A DNA stretch of 64,000 nt. Source: a virus. The stretch is from positions 1 to 64,000 of IMG/VR virus record IMGVR_UViG_3300010400_000006. One strand, 5' to 3'. This document shows positions 41,013-49,378 of this stretch, piece by piece. The translations under genes and the position numbers were made by a program. Below the pieces are notes generated by a model. The model was not told where the DNA came from. It did no database searches and was given only the letters and a program-made list of their open reading frames with translations. Position 1 is the first letter of the stretch. Each line of letters opens with the position of its first letter.

Positions 41013-41867
41013 TCAGCTGGTGGTGATGTCGATGGTGTTGGAGTAGCCCGAGGTCGAGTTCGGAGTCTTCTTCGCGACAGCCTTGTAGTGGTACGCCGTC
41101 GCCGTGGTCAGGCCGGTGATCGTGGTCGTCGCGACCGCCGCAGGCTGCCCGCCACGGGCCGCCGAGACCGCGTTCCAGGTCGTGCCAGCGCCGACCTTCT
41201 CGTAGATCTGGTAGCTGGTAGCCGTTGGTACGGCCGTCCAGTTGATGATCTGCGTGGTGGCCGCCGTGGTGCCGGCGGTGATCACCGGCGCAGGCAGCAG
41301 CGACGGGTTGGCGACCGGCGTGGTCGGGATGGCCGTCGCCGTCTCGTTCTGGATGAAGTCGTAGAGCAGGTCGAAGTCCGCATCGAGCAGCGGCAGACCG
41401 AGGAACGACGCCGACGTGATGAAGAACTCACCGTCCGCGAACGAGCCCTCGATGGAGTCGTTGCAGCGGCACCGGTACAGAATGGTGTGGATGTCACCGC
41501 CGGAGTCCGAGATGGCCTGGCCCTCGACCCGGAAGTAGCCGCGCGCTGCCGTCGAGAACTTGCGCATGATCACGCGCCGGTTCGGGGTGAGCCCCTCCTC
41601 GATGACGAGGCCGCCGGTGAACACCGACCACACCTCGAGCGAGATGCCGCCCGCTTCGATGGAGCCGTCGATCTGCGCGCCCTTGCCGCGCGTGGTGATG
41701 ACGCGGTCGTCACCGCGAAGCTCCTGGAACTCCTCCGCCTCGGAGAAGGAGTAGGTCTGCATGTTGGGGACGTCCAGCGAGTAGTCCGCCAGGACCGACC
41801 CGCCCGCGTCCGCGTACGGCGTGACCTTGCAGTCACGAATGCCGTATGGGAGGGCTGTCTGGAGCAT
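41013..41867 (-). CDS. Major tail (tube) protein with C-terminal Ig/FN3-like domain
   Basis: 284 residues. The first 190 look like a tail-tube core, beta-rich with DVPNMQTYSFSEAEEFQELRGDDRVI and YRCRCNDSIEGSFADGEFF. Residues about 195-284 (TTTITGLTTATAYHYKAVAKKTP) match a fibronectin type III-like domain, which phages often add to tail tubes. Located upstream of G/T. GGAGGATC precedes the ATG. Confidence 0.8.
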   Translation of the reverse strand: MLQTALPYGIRDCKVTPYADAGGSVLADYSLDVPNMQTYSFSEAEEFQELRGDDRVITTRGKGAQIDGSIEAGGISLEVWSVFTGGLVIEEGLTPNRRVIMRKFSTAARGYFRVEGQAISDSGGDIHTILYRCRCNDSIEGSFADGEFFITSASFLGLPLLDADFDLLYDFIQNETATAIPTTPVANPSLLPAPVITAGTTAATTQIINWTAVPTATSYQIYEKVGAGTTWNAVSAARGGQPAAVATTTITGLTTATAYHYKAVAKKTPNSTSGYSNTIDITTS

Positions 41868-42042
41868 GAGCGATCCTCCTTGGATCCTTGAACTTTTTGG
41901 TCTTCACGAGTTCACCCTGGTGGGTGAAGTAGTGGAGGACCACTACCCCCGGACCGGCCCCGCATCTGCTAGAGCTGCACTTGATCTCGATCAAGCCATC
42001 GCGGAGGACCGCGAACAACTTGTGCGGGCAGCGCAGATCCAC
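41833..42042 (-). CDS. Small zinc-finger protein, 69 residues
   Basis: MDLRCPHKLFAVLRDGLIEIKCSSSRCGAGPG: C-x2-H ... C-x5-C, the pattern of small Com-like zinc proteins often found in head-tail modules of actinophages. Overlaps the major tail gene by 35 bases. Probably a regulator or assembly factor. Confidence 0.65.
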   Translation of the reverse strand: MDLRCPHKLFAVLRDGLIEIKCSSSRCGAGPGVVVLHYFTHQGELVKTKKFKDPRRIAHAPDSPPIRHS

Positions 42043-42345
42043 TTACTCGACGGCCGGAATCGCGAAGCTGCCGTCGGTGCGCAATGCGTCCAGGGCTTCC
42101 GGAGTGAAGTGGGAAGCACGAACACGATGGCTGTTGTTGGCGTCCCAGGTGACCTCGGACATGCCGTCGATGCCGGCCAGCTCCCAGTCCGCAGCGGTGA
42201 TGGTTCGCCGCCCCGCGCGGCCGTGGTACTCGACGAACTTCGCGTCGGCTTCCAGCTCCTGCACCTCCTCGAGCGGCTTGAGCGCCTCGAACACGCCCGG
42301 CTCGTTGGTGATGTTGTTGTCGCCGTCCTCGATCTTCTTGGCCAT
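42043..42345 (-). CDS. Hypothetical tail-module protein, 100 residues
   Basis: MAKKIEDGDNNITNEPGVFEALKPLEEVQEL..., acidic, with a helical middle and a short C-terminal strand. A TAAGAT box at 42380 precedes it. No family recognised. Confidence 0.6.
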   Translation of the reverse strand: MAKKIEDGDNNITNEPGVFEALKPLEEVQELEADAKFVEYHGRAGRRTITAADWELAGIDGMSEVTWDANNSHRVRASHFTPEALDALRTDGSFAIPAVE

Positions 42346-42379
42346 CGAACGTCTCCTCATTATGTGCCGGGCTCGGGCT

Positions 42380-42385
42380 ATCTTA
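42380..42385 (-). promoter_or_regulatory. TAAGAT -10-like box
   Basis: AGGGTAAGATAGCC in the gap ahead of 42043-42345; same form as 46925. Overlaps the stop of the gene before it. Confidence 0.35.
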
Positions 42386-42814
42386 CCCTGTAAGCCGCTC
42401 TCCAGACAAAACCTTGAATGCTGCATACTTGGTTATGGTCTGGTACCCTTGGTCGTTGAAGTCCCCGCCCATGCCCTCGTATTTGCACTGGGTCATCTTG
42501 TCACCGTTCGATCCGACAATGTGCACGGCCGCCGTCATGATTGTGATGACTCTGACCAGTGCTGCACGCAACGGCAGGAAGTCCGTAGACTTCGACATGC
42601 TCCTGTGGATCCACACCGACAGGGTCGTCACGGTGCCGGGGCCTGGCGCCTCTTCCTCCCACCGCAGGATTCCGAAGTACCCGTCAGCGTTGGAGGACGG
42701 CTGCCTAGTGCCGTCCAACTGGTATGTTGGATGCCAGTGGTTCGCCAGATTGTACGGCGCAGCACTGAGAATCGGGTCGGCCTGCAATAGCTCAAGGACT
42801 GCTGCACGGCTCAC
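42383..42814 (-). CDS. Tail terminator-like protein, 143 residues
   Basis: MSRAAVLELLQADPILSAAPYNLANHWHP..., alpha/beta pattern of siphophage tail terminators, in the expected place between the connector genes and the tail tube. Start overlaps the upstream stop (ATGA). Confidence 0.6.
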   Translation of the reverse strand: MSRAAVLELLQADPILSAAPYNLANHWHPTYQLDGTRQPSSNADGYFGILRWEEEAPGPGTVTTLSVWIHRSMSKSTDFLPLRAALVRVITIMTAAVHIVGSNGDKMTQCKYEGMGGDFNDQGYQTITKYAAFKVLSGERLTG

Positions 42815-43164
42815 TTCATCCTCCCGAACAGTCCGTCGAGCTGCTGCATGGTATCCCGCCCGATGACGCGAATGGTTGGCAGGATCACGGCATCCCTGCC
42901 CGAGAACTTGACTTCCAGCCAGATGCCGTATGGCACCGAGTGCGAGAAGATGATTTCGTGTCGAACCCGGTAGATGTGGAGGGCCGTCGTGAACAGGCCA
43001 TTTCGAGCTGCGCTGGTACGGTCGGTCCAGGGAGCGGTGGTCTTCATGTGGGCTTCGCCGCGAGCCGCCTGGTATTCCGTGATGGCGGCAACATTCATGT
43101 CGACCTTGATCGGGAGCTCCTTGAGCCCCAGAGCCAACGGCTTACCGTCCCACTTGAAGCTCAT
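42811..43164 (-). CDS. HK97 gp10-like neck protein, 117 residues
   Basis: MSFKWDGKPLALGLKELPIKVDMNVAAITEYQAARGEAHMK then IIFSHSVPYGIWLEVKFSGRDAVILPTI: the pattern of minor neck/tail-completion proteins with the YGIWLE motif. Joins head and tail. Confidence 0.7.
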   Translation of the reverse strand: MSFKWDGKPLALGLKELPIKVDMNVAAITEYQAARGEAHMKTTAPWTDRTSAARNGLFTTALHIYRVRHEIIFSHSVPYGIWLEVKFSGRDAVILPTIRVIGRDTMQQLDGLFGRMK

Positions 43165-43571
43165 CAGCCGCCCTCGACCTGCTTGCCGAATGCCGAAGCG
43201 GTAGCCCGCCGCTCGTATTCGTTGTTGGGGATGAATCCAGTGATCTCCCAGCGGTTTCCCGCCGAGTCAGTCCAGTAGTCGCCGACCTCGCAGACCATGT
43301 CCCACATGCCCACAACAACATAGTCGTATCGACGCTCCCGGCCATCTGTGGTGACCTGGACGCCCTCCTGGCCGGCCACGCCCCGTGCAGAACCCGTGTA
43401 CACCAGCTTCACCGTTTGCGGCGCACGCGGCGTACCCGCCACCATTTCGACGCCGCCGCCAGGACGGGTCTCCGCCACGCGCGGCACCAGCGTGATGATG
43501 AACGGGTCGTCGTCAATGAACCACTTCGTCTGCTTGCGCAGCGACCTGAGTGCTGTCGGGTTCTGTGGCAT
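43164..43571 (-). CDS. Head-tail stopper/adaptor-like protein, 135 residues
   Basis: Beta-rich: FIITLVPRVAETRPGGGVEM, later YDYVVVGMWDMVCEVGDYWTDSAGNRWEITGFIP, the layout of head-closure proteins. Gene order supports it. TGATG overlap with the next gene. Confidence 0.65.
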   Translation of the reverse strand: MPQNPTALRSLRKQTKWFIDDDPFIITLVPRVAETRPGGGVEMVAGTPRAPQTVKLVYTGSARGVAGQEGVQVTTDGRERRYDYVVVGMWDMVCEVGDYWTDSAGNRWEITGFIPNNEYERRATASAFGKQVEGG

Positions 43572-43897
43572 CAGACCCTCGTCATCCGGTGCGACTTGAT
43601 GCCGGCTCGGGTCGCTACCGGCGGGGTCACCTCGAGATCTGCACGACCCCGATACATCGCAGCCAGGTCCTTGGCGTTCTTGGTCACAGCGGAGAGCCCA
43701 CGACTTGACCCCGACTCGCTGATGTCGATCAGCTCAGCGGTCAGCGCGTAGCGCTTCTCCCAGTAGGTGGCGGCGATCGAGTTGTCGCTGATCCCGGCGT
43801 CCAGCAGCTCGTTGATCCGCGCTTCGTCGTACCCATTCGAACTCGGGTCATCACCGAGCATGTCCAGAACAGCCTGGATTTCTTCGACGGTGGCCAT
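43571..43897 (-). CDS. Head-tail connector protein, 108 residues
   Basis: Helical: MATVEEIQAVLDMLGDDPSSNGYDEARINELLDAG, then SIAATYWEKRYALTAELIDISESGSSRGLS, typical of short phage connector proteins. First gene after the capsid module. TTAGAAGGGAAAAGC precedes it. Confidence 0.7.
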   Translation of the reverse strand: MATVEEIQAVLDMLGDDPSSNGYDEARINELLDAGISDNSIAATYWEKRYALTAELIDISESGSSRGLSAVTKNAKDLAAMYRGRADLEVTPPVATRAGIKSHRMTRV

Positions 43898-43918
43898 GCT
43901 TTTCCCTTCTAAGCGAAT

Positions 43919-43957
43919 GGGGCGGATCTGAAGGTCGGTAGCCCCCAGATCCGCCCC
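43919..43957 (-). terminator. Terminator-like hairpin between capsid and connector genes
   Basis: GGGGCGGATCTG/CAGATCCGCCCC, 12 bp perfect stem with a 15-base loop, in the only gap of the capsid-connector run. Likely lowers transcription past the major capsid gene, matching the need for many capsid subunits. Confidence 0.6.
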
Positions 43958-43969
43958 GCCCGGTCACCG

Positions 43970-44368
43970 TCAGTCGTCGGCGAGCTGCTCGTCTTCCTCG
44001 GCCGCGCGGATCTCGCGCAGCTTGTCGAGCACGCGCCGCTGAAGCTCCGGCTTCTTGCCGCTGGCATCGAGCGGCGGGACCTGCTCCTTCAGCCACTTCT
44101 GGAGCTGGTCGTACTTCAGCTCCTGGACCGCCAGAACGTCGTCCGGGTCGTCCTCCGGGTCGGCGTCCTCCGGCACGAACTCCTGGCCCTTGGCCTCGGC
44201 CTCCTTGCGCGCGGCCTCGAGCTCGTCGGTCTTGCGCTTGTCCTCGGCAGCCTTCGTGCCGTAGTGGAGGTCGTTGGCCTCGATCTCGGCGGTCCTGTTT
44301 CGAGCCTCCAGGTACGCCCGGTCGTCGTCGGTCAACGGACCGTCGAAGATGTCGATTTCGCGACCCAT
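43970..44368 (-). CDS. SAP-domain-like protein downstream of the capsid gene, 132 residues
   Basis: MGREIDIFDGPLTDDDRAYLEARNRTAE..., long charged helix, then YDQLQKWLKEQVPPLDASGKKPELQRRVLDKLREI, which fits a SAP-type DNA-binding helix pair (LxxWL...GxKxEL...L). Same gene position is often taken by small head proteins. The SAP match is inference. Confidence 0.55.
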   Translation of the reverse strand: MGREIDIFDGPLTDDDRAYLEARNRTAEIEANDLHYGTKAAEDKRKTDELEAARKEAEAKGQEFVPEDADPEDDPDDVLAVQELKYDQLQKWLKEQVPPLDASGKKPELQRRVLDKLREIRAAEEDEQLADD

Positions 44369-45639
44369 CAGAGAAGCCCTCCGCCCCTGGTGTAGGCGGT
44401 CGGGATGTCGTACGAACCCGACGCCTTGATCTGGACCACGGATGCACCCGCGCGCTGGCGAATGCCGGTGCCGAACGCCCGCGAGTAGTACGAGTCGACC
44501 AGCGGGTAGCGCTGCTGGTTGCCCGGCAGCAGCCGCAGGCCCCGGTACGCCGTGTTGGCGTGCTCCCGCAGGCCCACAGGGTTCTGCAGGTTGCCGGTGC
44601 CGCCCGACCCCAGGACCAGCAGGTAGCCCGGCGGGATGTAGTCCTCCTCGACGAGGAGAGCGTTCTTGTAGGAGCCGACGACCGGCAGGCCGTTCCAGCT
44701 GTTCGGCGGCCGGACACCGATCAGGCCCTCGGCGTTCGGGACGAACAACGCGGGCTGGTTCGGCGCGGGGATGAAGTCGTAGTTGCAGACCGCACCGTTG
44801 ATGGTGGCACCCGCGCGGAACGTGCGAGCGACCGCCATCTGGGCCGAGTTCATAAGCACGACGAAGGTCGTGCCCTGCTCCTGGCCGTAGCCGTGCTCGG
44901 CGATCAGGTTGATGCCGTCTTCGATGTCGATCGACTGGAATGCCGCCGCGCCGGAGACCAGGTAGTGGTCGTGGGTGCTCAAGAACGTGGTGTTCTTGTA
45001 CGTCGGCGGGATCGTGCCGTCGTTGTTGTACAGCGCGTACACGTTGTACGGCTGGTTCCGGATGTCCGCCGTGCGGTTCCGGTTGTCGAAGATGGCTTCC
45101 ATGACCTTGCGGAAGACCAGCCGGTTGTCCGCCGTCAAGATGGCGTTGTGGACGGCCTGGACCGCGCGGGCGTCGGCATCCCTGAGGTACTTCCAGGTAT
45201 ACCGAGTCGCCAGGTCGTAGTCCTTGAAGTCGTACGCCATCTGGAAGTAGTCCTGGCGGATGCCGACGGCCTTGGGGATGCCGTACTCGGACGCTTCCTC
45301 GAACTCGACGTCGCCGACCTGCGGAACCGTCTCGATCAGCTGGGTGACCGGGTAGGTCATCAGCGACACGATGGTCTGGCGGCGAGCGTTGAAGATCTCC
45401 AGCGTCTGCTGGAACTCAGCCCAGAGCGCGTTCGGATCGACACCGTCCGCCAGGGCGTACAGAATGTCGCCCTGGTTCTGGTAGCCGCCCTCGGCCCCGA
45501 GGATTTCGGCGAACAGGCCCAACTCGTCCAGATTGACGAGTTCGCGGCCGCCGGTCGCTTCGCTGGCGAACGGAGCCTGGATCAGCATCGGGTCGAACAG
45601 CGGGTTGCTGCGACCGCGCGAGATCGTGGATGTGGTCAC
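44368..45639 (-). CDS. Major capsid protein
   Basis: 423 residues. GTG start (VTTSTISRGRSNP) six bases after AGGAGG; the longer frame to 45765 runs into the next gene. Contains the extended arm and hairpin pattern of HK97-fold capsids, e.g. PQVGDVEFEEASEYGIPKA, FDNRNRTADIRNQPYN, and the late conserved-looking segment PLVDSYYSRAFGTGIRQRAG. Placed after scaffold and decoration genes. Confidence 0.8.
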   Translation of the reverse strand: MTTSTISRGRSNPLFDPMLIQAPFASEATGGRELVNLDELGLFAEILGAEGGYQNQGDILYALADGVDPNALWAEFQQTLEIFNARRQTIVSLMTYPVTQLIETVPQVGDVEFEEASEYGIPKAVGIRQDYFQMAYDFKDYDLATRYTWKYLRDADARAVQAVHNAILTADNRLVFRKVMEAIFDNRNRTADIRNQPYNVYALYNNDGTIPPTYKNTTFLSTHDHYLVSGAAAFQSIDIEDGINLIAEHGYGQEQGTTFVVLMNSAQMAVARTFRAGATINGAVCNYDFIPAPNQPALFVPNAEGLIGVRPPNSWNGLPVVGSYKNALLVEEDYIPPGYLLVLGSGGTGNLQNPVGLREHANTAYRGLRLLPGNQQRYPLVDSYYSRAFGTGIRQRAGASVVQIKASGSYDIPTAYTRGGGLL

Positions 45640-45652
45640 TGGTTGCCTCCTC

Positions 45653-46111
45653 TCAGGCCGAAGCGGGGATCTTGGCGTAGCGGCAGATGAACCGCGCGCC
45701 GGTCTTCGTGCTGACCTGCGCGGTGTAGCCCAGCGGCACCGAACCCGAAGGCTGCGTGGCGCCACCAGTGCCCGTACCGGCGATGATCAGGCCGGTGGCT
45801 GCGGTGACGTAGTACTGGAACGCCGCAACCCCCAGCACGCCTGCCGAGGTGATCCAGTCGATGACGTCGCCCTTGGACATGACGTCCACGATGTCGCCGG
45901 CCTTCCACTTCGCGGTGGAAAGCTGCGCCGACTGGTTCAGGATCAGCAGACCGATGATGCCAGTCTGGCCGGCACCCTTCACGATCTGCCCGGAGGCGTT
46001 CAGGCCCACGCCGTACGGCACACCAGCAACGGCGTCAGCCCGAGGCCAGTCCGCCGCGAGCGGGTGCCGCTCACCATTCGCGTAGGGCTCGTACTTGTCG
46101 TACTTCGCCAC
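45653..46111 (-). CDS. Capsid decoration-like protein, 152 residues
   Basis: Small and beta-rich: MAKYDKYEPYANGERHPLAADWPRADAVAGV, then GIIGLLILNQSAQLST and VYVTAATG-like strands. Its position between scaffold and capsid fits head decoration proteins. Inference from order and size. Confidence 0.55.
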   Translation of the reverse strand: MAKYDKYEPYANGERHPLAADWPRADAVAGVPYGVGLNASGQIVKGAGQTGIIGLLILNQSAQLSTAKWKAGDIVDVMSKGDVIDWITSAGVLGVAAFQYYVTAATGLIIAGTGTGGATQPSGSVPLGYTAQVSTKTGARFICRYAKIPASA

Positions 46112-46132
46112 TGTGGCTACCTTCCTTCCATG

Positions 46133-46900
46133 CTATTGAACTGGGACTCCCTGGTTCAAGACCGGGTAGTCGACCAGCAACTTGTTGCGCGTCGCCGTCT
46201 CTTTTCCTTCCGACTTCCTGGCTCCGGATGCACCACCAGAAGCTCCCTTGCGAACGGGCGGCTTCTTGTCGGCACCATCACCATCGTCGTCGTTGGCGTT
46301 CACCAGCAGGAACGGCTTGTCCTTGGCCAATTCCTTGATGGCTGCTGCCAGCCCCTCCACGGAACCGTCGTCGCCGATCTCGAGCTCGTACTTGGAATTC
46401 AGGATGTCAAGCACGAGATCCGGGTCCTGCCACTCGTACTTCTTCTTGCCATCCGTGAACTTCAGGAACGCGTTCTCGACCTTCGCGGCCAGCAAGTCCT
46501 CCGAGACCTTCTCGTACTTGGCCTTGAAGTCCTTGGCGTCGCGAGTTGCGACTTCCAGATCCGACTTGTCCTTGTCGGACCGCTCCCTGAGCTGGGCTTC
46601 CAGAGCCTCCGCTGCCTCGCGCCGTTCCTTGTTCTCGGCGTTCAACCGCTTGATCTTCTGGGTGTCCGTCTCGTTGGCCGGCGCACGACGCTTCAGCTTC
46701 GGAGGCTTCTCCTCCTTGGGCTTTTCGCCCTCGGGATCTTCCTCTTCTTCCTCGTCGTCCTCACCGCCACCGTTCTCGTCCTTTTCCGGATCGTCTTCAC
46801 GACCCTGGATGGAGTAGAACGGGGAGCCATCCTCGAAAAGACCGAGGGGCTTGATGGAGCTAATCAGGCTCTGCCTGACGACTCCGCGCTTCCTGCGCAT
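46133..46900 (-). CDS. Scaffolding protein
   Basis: 255 residues, highly charged. N-terminal LGLFEDGSPFYS, an acidic stretch, a helical coiled-coil core (AENKERREAAEALEAQLRERSDKDKSDLEVATRDAKDFKAKYEK) and a basic C-terminal end. This is the usual make-up of scaffolds. GGAGG precedes the start, with TAAGAT at 46925. Confidence 0.75.
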   Translation of the reverse strand: MRRKRGVVRQSLISSIKPLGLFEDGSPFYSIQGREDDPEKDENGGGEDDEEEEEDPEGEKPKEEKPPKLKRRAPANETDTQKIKRLNAENKERREAAEALEAQLRERSDKDKSDLEVATRDAKDFKAKYEKVSEDLLAAKVENAFLKFTDGKKKYEWQDPDLVLDILNSKYELEIGDDGSVEGLAAAIKELAKDKPFLLVNANDDDGDGADKKPPVRKGASGGASGARKSEGKETATRNKLLVDYPVLNQGVPVQ

Positions 46901-46924
46901 GGAACGAACCTCCGGTTCGGGACT

Positions 46925-46930
46925 ATCTTA
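46925..46930 (-). promoter_or_regulatory. TAAGAT -10-like box ahead of the scaffold gene
   Basis: GGGTTATAGGCTAAGATAG in the only gap between the MuF-like and scaffold genes. Part of a family of TARGAT boxes in this phage. No clear -35. Confidence 0.35.
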
Positions 46931-46984
46931 GCCTATAACCCGGAAGCATACCCTGAGAAGTTTACTGCGCCGTTCGATCCACAA

Positions 46985-47863
46985 TTACGCGTGGTATGTG
47001 GAATTCAGATAGTCCGAGAACTGGCCCTGTTCGAAGGCCTGCTGAAACTGATCTGCGTCCATGGTCTTCGGCGTCACATAGCACAGACACTGCGGATGTG
47101 GCTTCTTCGGCACCTGTTCCTTGGGGAATACCCCTGGGCCTAGGCCGAACTCGGCTCGCGCGTATAGATCGCATTGATCGGGTTTCCCGCCGGGGTGCGA
47201 CTTGCTGAGGTTCCAGTCCATGCCTAGATTCCAGGGCTTGTCCTCATTATGCACTATGGCCTGTGCATGGTACGTGTTGTTCAGTTCAGTGCGTGCGAGT
47301 CGACGAGCCGCGTACGCCACGCCACCACGGACGTCCGGCTGGATGTGCTGTCTGACTGCTTTGGCCAGCTCGGCGGGCGACGCTCCCCGCCCGAGGGCCG
47401 AGTTGATCGTCGTCTCCATCCATCCCTTGCTGAGCGCAGCCGAACGGTACACTTGCCTGCTCAATGGAATGGCCTCGCTGAATACCCGCCGGAGCATGGC
47501 GTCCACGTTCCGGTCAGCGCTAGACAGCATAGCGTCTCGCATTGCCGCGCGATCTTCCGGATCCGGATATGCTCGACGCAGCAATGTCTCGTCCCAGTCG
47601 AAGCTGTTGTTCAGCGCCAGCAACTGCGCCTCAATGCGACCGGCCCGCACGGTCTGTCCGGTGAGGTTCCAGAAGTTCTGCAGAACTCTTCCTAGCGCGG
47701 TGCGTGCCCCGATGATCTGCCCCAGCCGAACCTGTGCGCCGATCTTCCCAGTGTCCCCGGCGAACAGTGCTTCGATAGCAGCGTCCGCGTCCTTGGCGGC
47801 CTGCTCCAGGATCAAATTGATCTTCATGTCAAAGTGTTGCTGGAGCTCGATGTAACTGGTCAA
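46985..47863 (-). CDS. MuF-like head morphogenesis protein
   Basis: About 292 residues from a TTG at 47863; an ATG at 47827 (MKINLILEQAAK) is possible and the start is uncertain. The end shows the MuF C-terminal pattern: ARTELNNTYHAQAIVHNEDKPW, then CDLYARAEFG and HPQCLCYVTP with paired His/Cys. MuF proteins enter the head with the DNA or aid portal assembly. Next to a JAMM protease. Confidence 0.75.
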   Translation of the reverse strand: MTSYIELQQHFDMKINLILEQAAKDADAAIEALFAGDTGKIGAQVRLGQIIGARTALGRVLQNFWNLTGQTVRAGRIEAQLLALNNSFDWDETLLRRAYPDPEDRAAMRDAMLSSADRNVDAMLRRVFSEAIPLSRQVYRSAALSKGWMETTINSALGRGASPAELAKAVRQHIQPDVRGGVAYAARRLARTELNNTYHAQAIVHNEDKPWNLGMDWNLSKSHPGGKPDQCDLYARAEFGLGPGVFPKEQVPKKPHPQCLCYVTPKTMDADQFQQAFEQGQFSDYLNSTYHA

Positions 47864-47867
47864 CCAG

Positions 47868-48248
47868 TTACGTGGCGCAGGTCGTGCGGTGGACCTGGAC
47901 GGGCGAGCTGCCACTGGGGAACTCCCACTCAACTACTGCGTCACTGGTGATGATCCAGTAACGGAATCCAACAGGGGCAAACGTCTCGTCTTCGTCACTC
48001 GGATGCTCCAGGCCACCAGGATGGCTGTGGTACACGCCGATGATCTGGTCGAAATGGTGCCGGTACACCGCCAGCTGCTCACCTGGATCCATCTTGAACT
48101 GCCTGCTACCTGCAGCGACGTTCGGGACCTGCCAGATGTCCGGCCCATGCTGTAGCTGTACGACAAACCCGCAGATCTCCTTGTCTGGAGACCTGCGGGC
48201 TATCGTGACCAACCTTACCGCGACATCCCTGTCGAGTGGATCAGTCAT
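47868..48248 (-). CDS. JAMM/MPN metalloprotease
   Basis: 126 residues. Contains the full JAMM signature: Glu24 in KEICGF, then His74-x-His76-x7-Ser84-x2-Asp87 in VYHSHPGGLEHPSDED. Such proteases cleave isopeptide or peptide bonds with zinc. Phages carry them mostly fused to tail proteins; here it is a free gene in the head module between the MuF-like gene and small basic proteins, so it could be a prohead protease. ATGA overlap with a tiny upstream gene. Confidence 0.85.
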   Translation of the reverse strand: MTDPLDRDVAVRLVTIARRSPDKEICGFVVQLQHGPDIWQVPNVAAGSRQFKMDPGEQLAVYRHHFDQIIGVYHSHPGGLEHPSDEDETFAPVGFRYWIITSDAVVEWEFPSGSSPVQVHRTTCAT

Positions 48249-48319
48249 CTCTTCTTCTTCTTGCCCTTGTTGCGCTTGAGGCGCTTGTCCTTTCCGGTGC
48301 CTCTGCTGGTGCCTGCCAT
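48245..48319 (-). CDS. Tiny very basic peptide, 24 residues
   Basis: MAGTSRGTGKDKRLKRNKGK... ends in five basic residues; strong AGGAGG site and ATGA overlap with the protease gene. Might be a DNA-binding or capsid peptide. Confidence 0.55.
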   Translation of the reverse strand: MAGTSRGTGKDKRLKRNKGKKKKR

Positions 48320-48326
48320 GTTCCTC

Positions 48327-48776
48327 CTAACCTCCGACCGGTCGTCTACGCGCCTGCCGGGGCGCACGGGGCTGTCGAACCTTACGCCCATGCGTTGCAG
48401 CCCTGGCACTACTCACCCTTAGCTGCGGTGCACGCCGCCGCGCTCCCTGCCGGTTGACGCTCAACCCACCGACCGATGCTTGCTTGTCCCGCAGAAGTCC
48501 GGAGGCGAACTTGCCCACCTTGTTCTGAGGAATTCTATCGACGAGCTTGTCGATGCCCGCCGAGACCTTCTTCTCGAGGAAACTCTGGCGATCCCCCGCC
48601 TTCTCCACGCGAGCCAGTGCGCCGACGTAGATGTTCACCTTGCCCGGAATCAGCGGAAAGGTGCGCCCGTACTGCAGGGTTGCGCTGCGCAGGGAAACCC
48701 GGCCGGTCAGCTTGCCCTTGCTGGTCCAACGCCCCTTGCTGTCACGAGGATGTAGCGAGGGATTGTACTTGACCAT
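48327..48776 (-). CDS. Small basic head-module protein, GRW-tag family
   Basis: 149 residues. MVKYNPSLHPRDSKGRWTSKGKLTGR has the tag [FY]NPxxxRDxxGRWT shared with four neighbours. The rest is basic, ending in an Arg-rich tail (RKVRQPRAPRQARRRP). No known domain. Likely packaged in the head or bound to DNA. Confidence 0.7.
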   Translation of the reverse strand: MVKYNPSLHPRDSKGRWTSKGKLTGRVSLRSATLQYGRTFPLIPGKVNIYVGALARVEKAGDRQSFLEKKVSAGIDKLVDRIPQNKVGKFASGLLRDKQASVGGLSVNRQGARRRAPQLRVSSARAATHGRKVRQPRAPRQARRRPVGG

Positions 48777-48779
48777 CGC

Positions 48780-49034
48780 TCACCTCTTTTTCTTCTTGGG
48801 GTTCTTTCGGATCGCGATTCCTGCACCTGCCGCAGCACCGGCGATCGCCCCGACAGGACTTCCGAGCGTGGCGAAGAATCCAAGTCCTCCGCCGATGAGT
48901 GCGGCGCTTCGGACTCGCTTCCGATTGTTCTTGCTGGTCCTGGACCCGCTTTTCGAAGCGGCGCCACCACCCTTGGTCCACTTCCCGTTGCGGTCACGCT
49001 TCTGGTTCTTGTTGAACCTGCCGAACCGGGCCAT
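48780..49034 (-). CDS. Small basic glycine-zipper protein, GRW-tag family
   Basis: 84 residues: MARFGRFNKNQKRDRNGKWTKGGG, then a Gly/Ala-rich hydrophobic span SAALIGGGLGFFATLGSPVGAIAGAAAGAGIAI, then a poly-Lys end. The span is a glycine zipper, as in membrane-penetrating proteins. ATG overlaps the upstream gene's stop. Confidence 0.72.
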   Translation of the reverse strand: MARFGRFNKNQKRDRNGKWTKGGGAASKSGSRTSKNNRKRVRSAALIGGGLGFFATLGSPVGAIAGAAAGAGIAIRKNPKKKKR

Positions 49035-49378
49035 CAGCCTCTCCGTCCACGTCGAAGTGCGGCTTCCGCGGCGGCGATACGCCTCTTGGAAACCCTCTTG
49101 TCGATGCTGTTTCCAACGAGGCTGCCGGCAAGAACTCCGACTGCAGCACCGCCGAAGGGTTGCCCGATCGGGGCTCCCAGCACAGCTCCGAGCACCCCTC
49201 CGACCTTGGTGCCCCTCTTGCTGTACTTGTTGGGGTCCTTGGTCGTGAGAAGAATGGCGCCGTTGGAAAGCCTGCCCTTCTTGTTCAGCTTCTTGCGGGC
49301 CGAGGAGGCGCTGCCGCTCGTCCACCTTCCGTTCTTGTCGCGCTTCTGGCGCGGATTGAATCTGCCGAAGCGCCCCAT
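49034..49378 (-). CDS. Small basic glycine-zipper protein, GRW-tag family
   Basis: 114 residues: MGRFGRFNPRQKRDKNGRWTSGSA, a basic linker, then VGGVLGAVLGAPIGQPFGGAAVGVLAGSLVG (glycine zipper) and a basic end. Nearly the same tag as the two flanking genes. TGATG overlaps on both sides. Confidence 0.72.
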   Translation of the reverse strand: MGRFGRFNPRQKRDKNGRWTSGSASSARKKLNKKGRLSNGAILLTTKDPNKYSKRGTKVGGVLGAVLGAPIGQPFGGAAVGVLAGSLVGNSIDKRVSKRRIAAAEAALRRGRRG

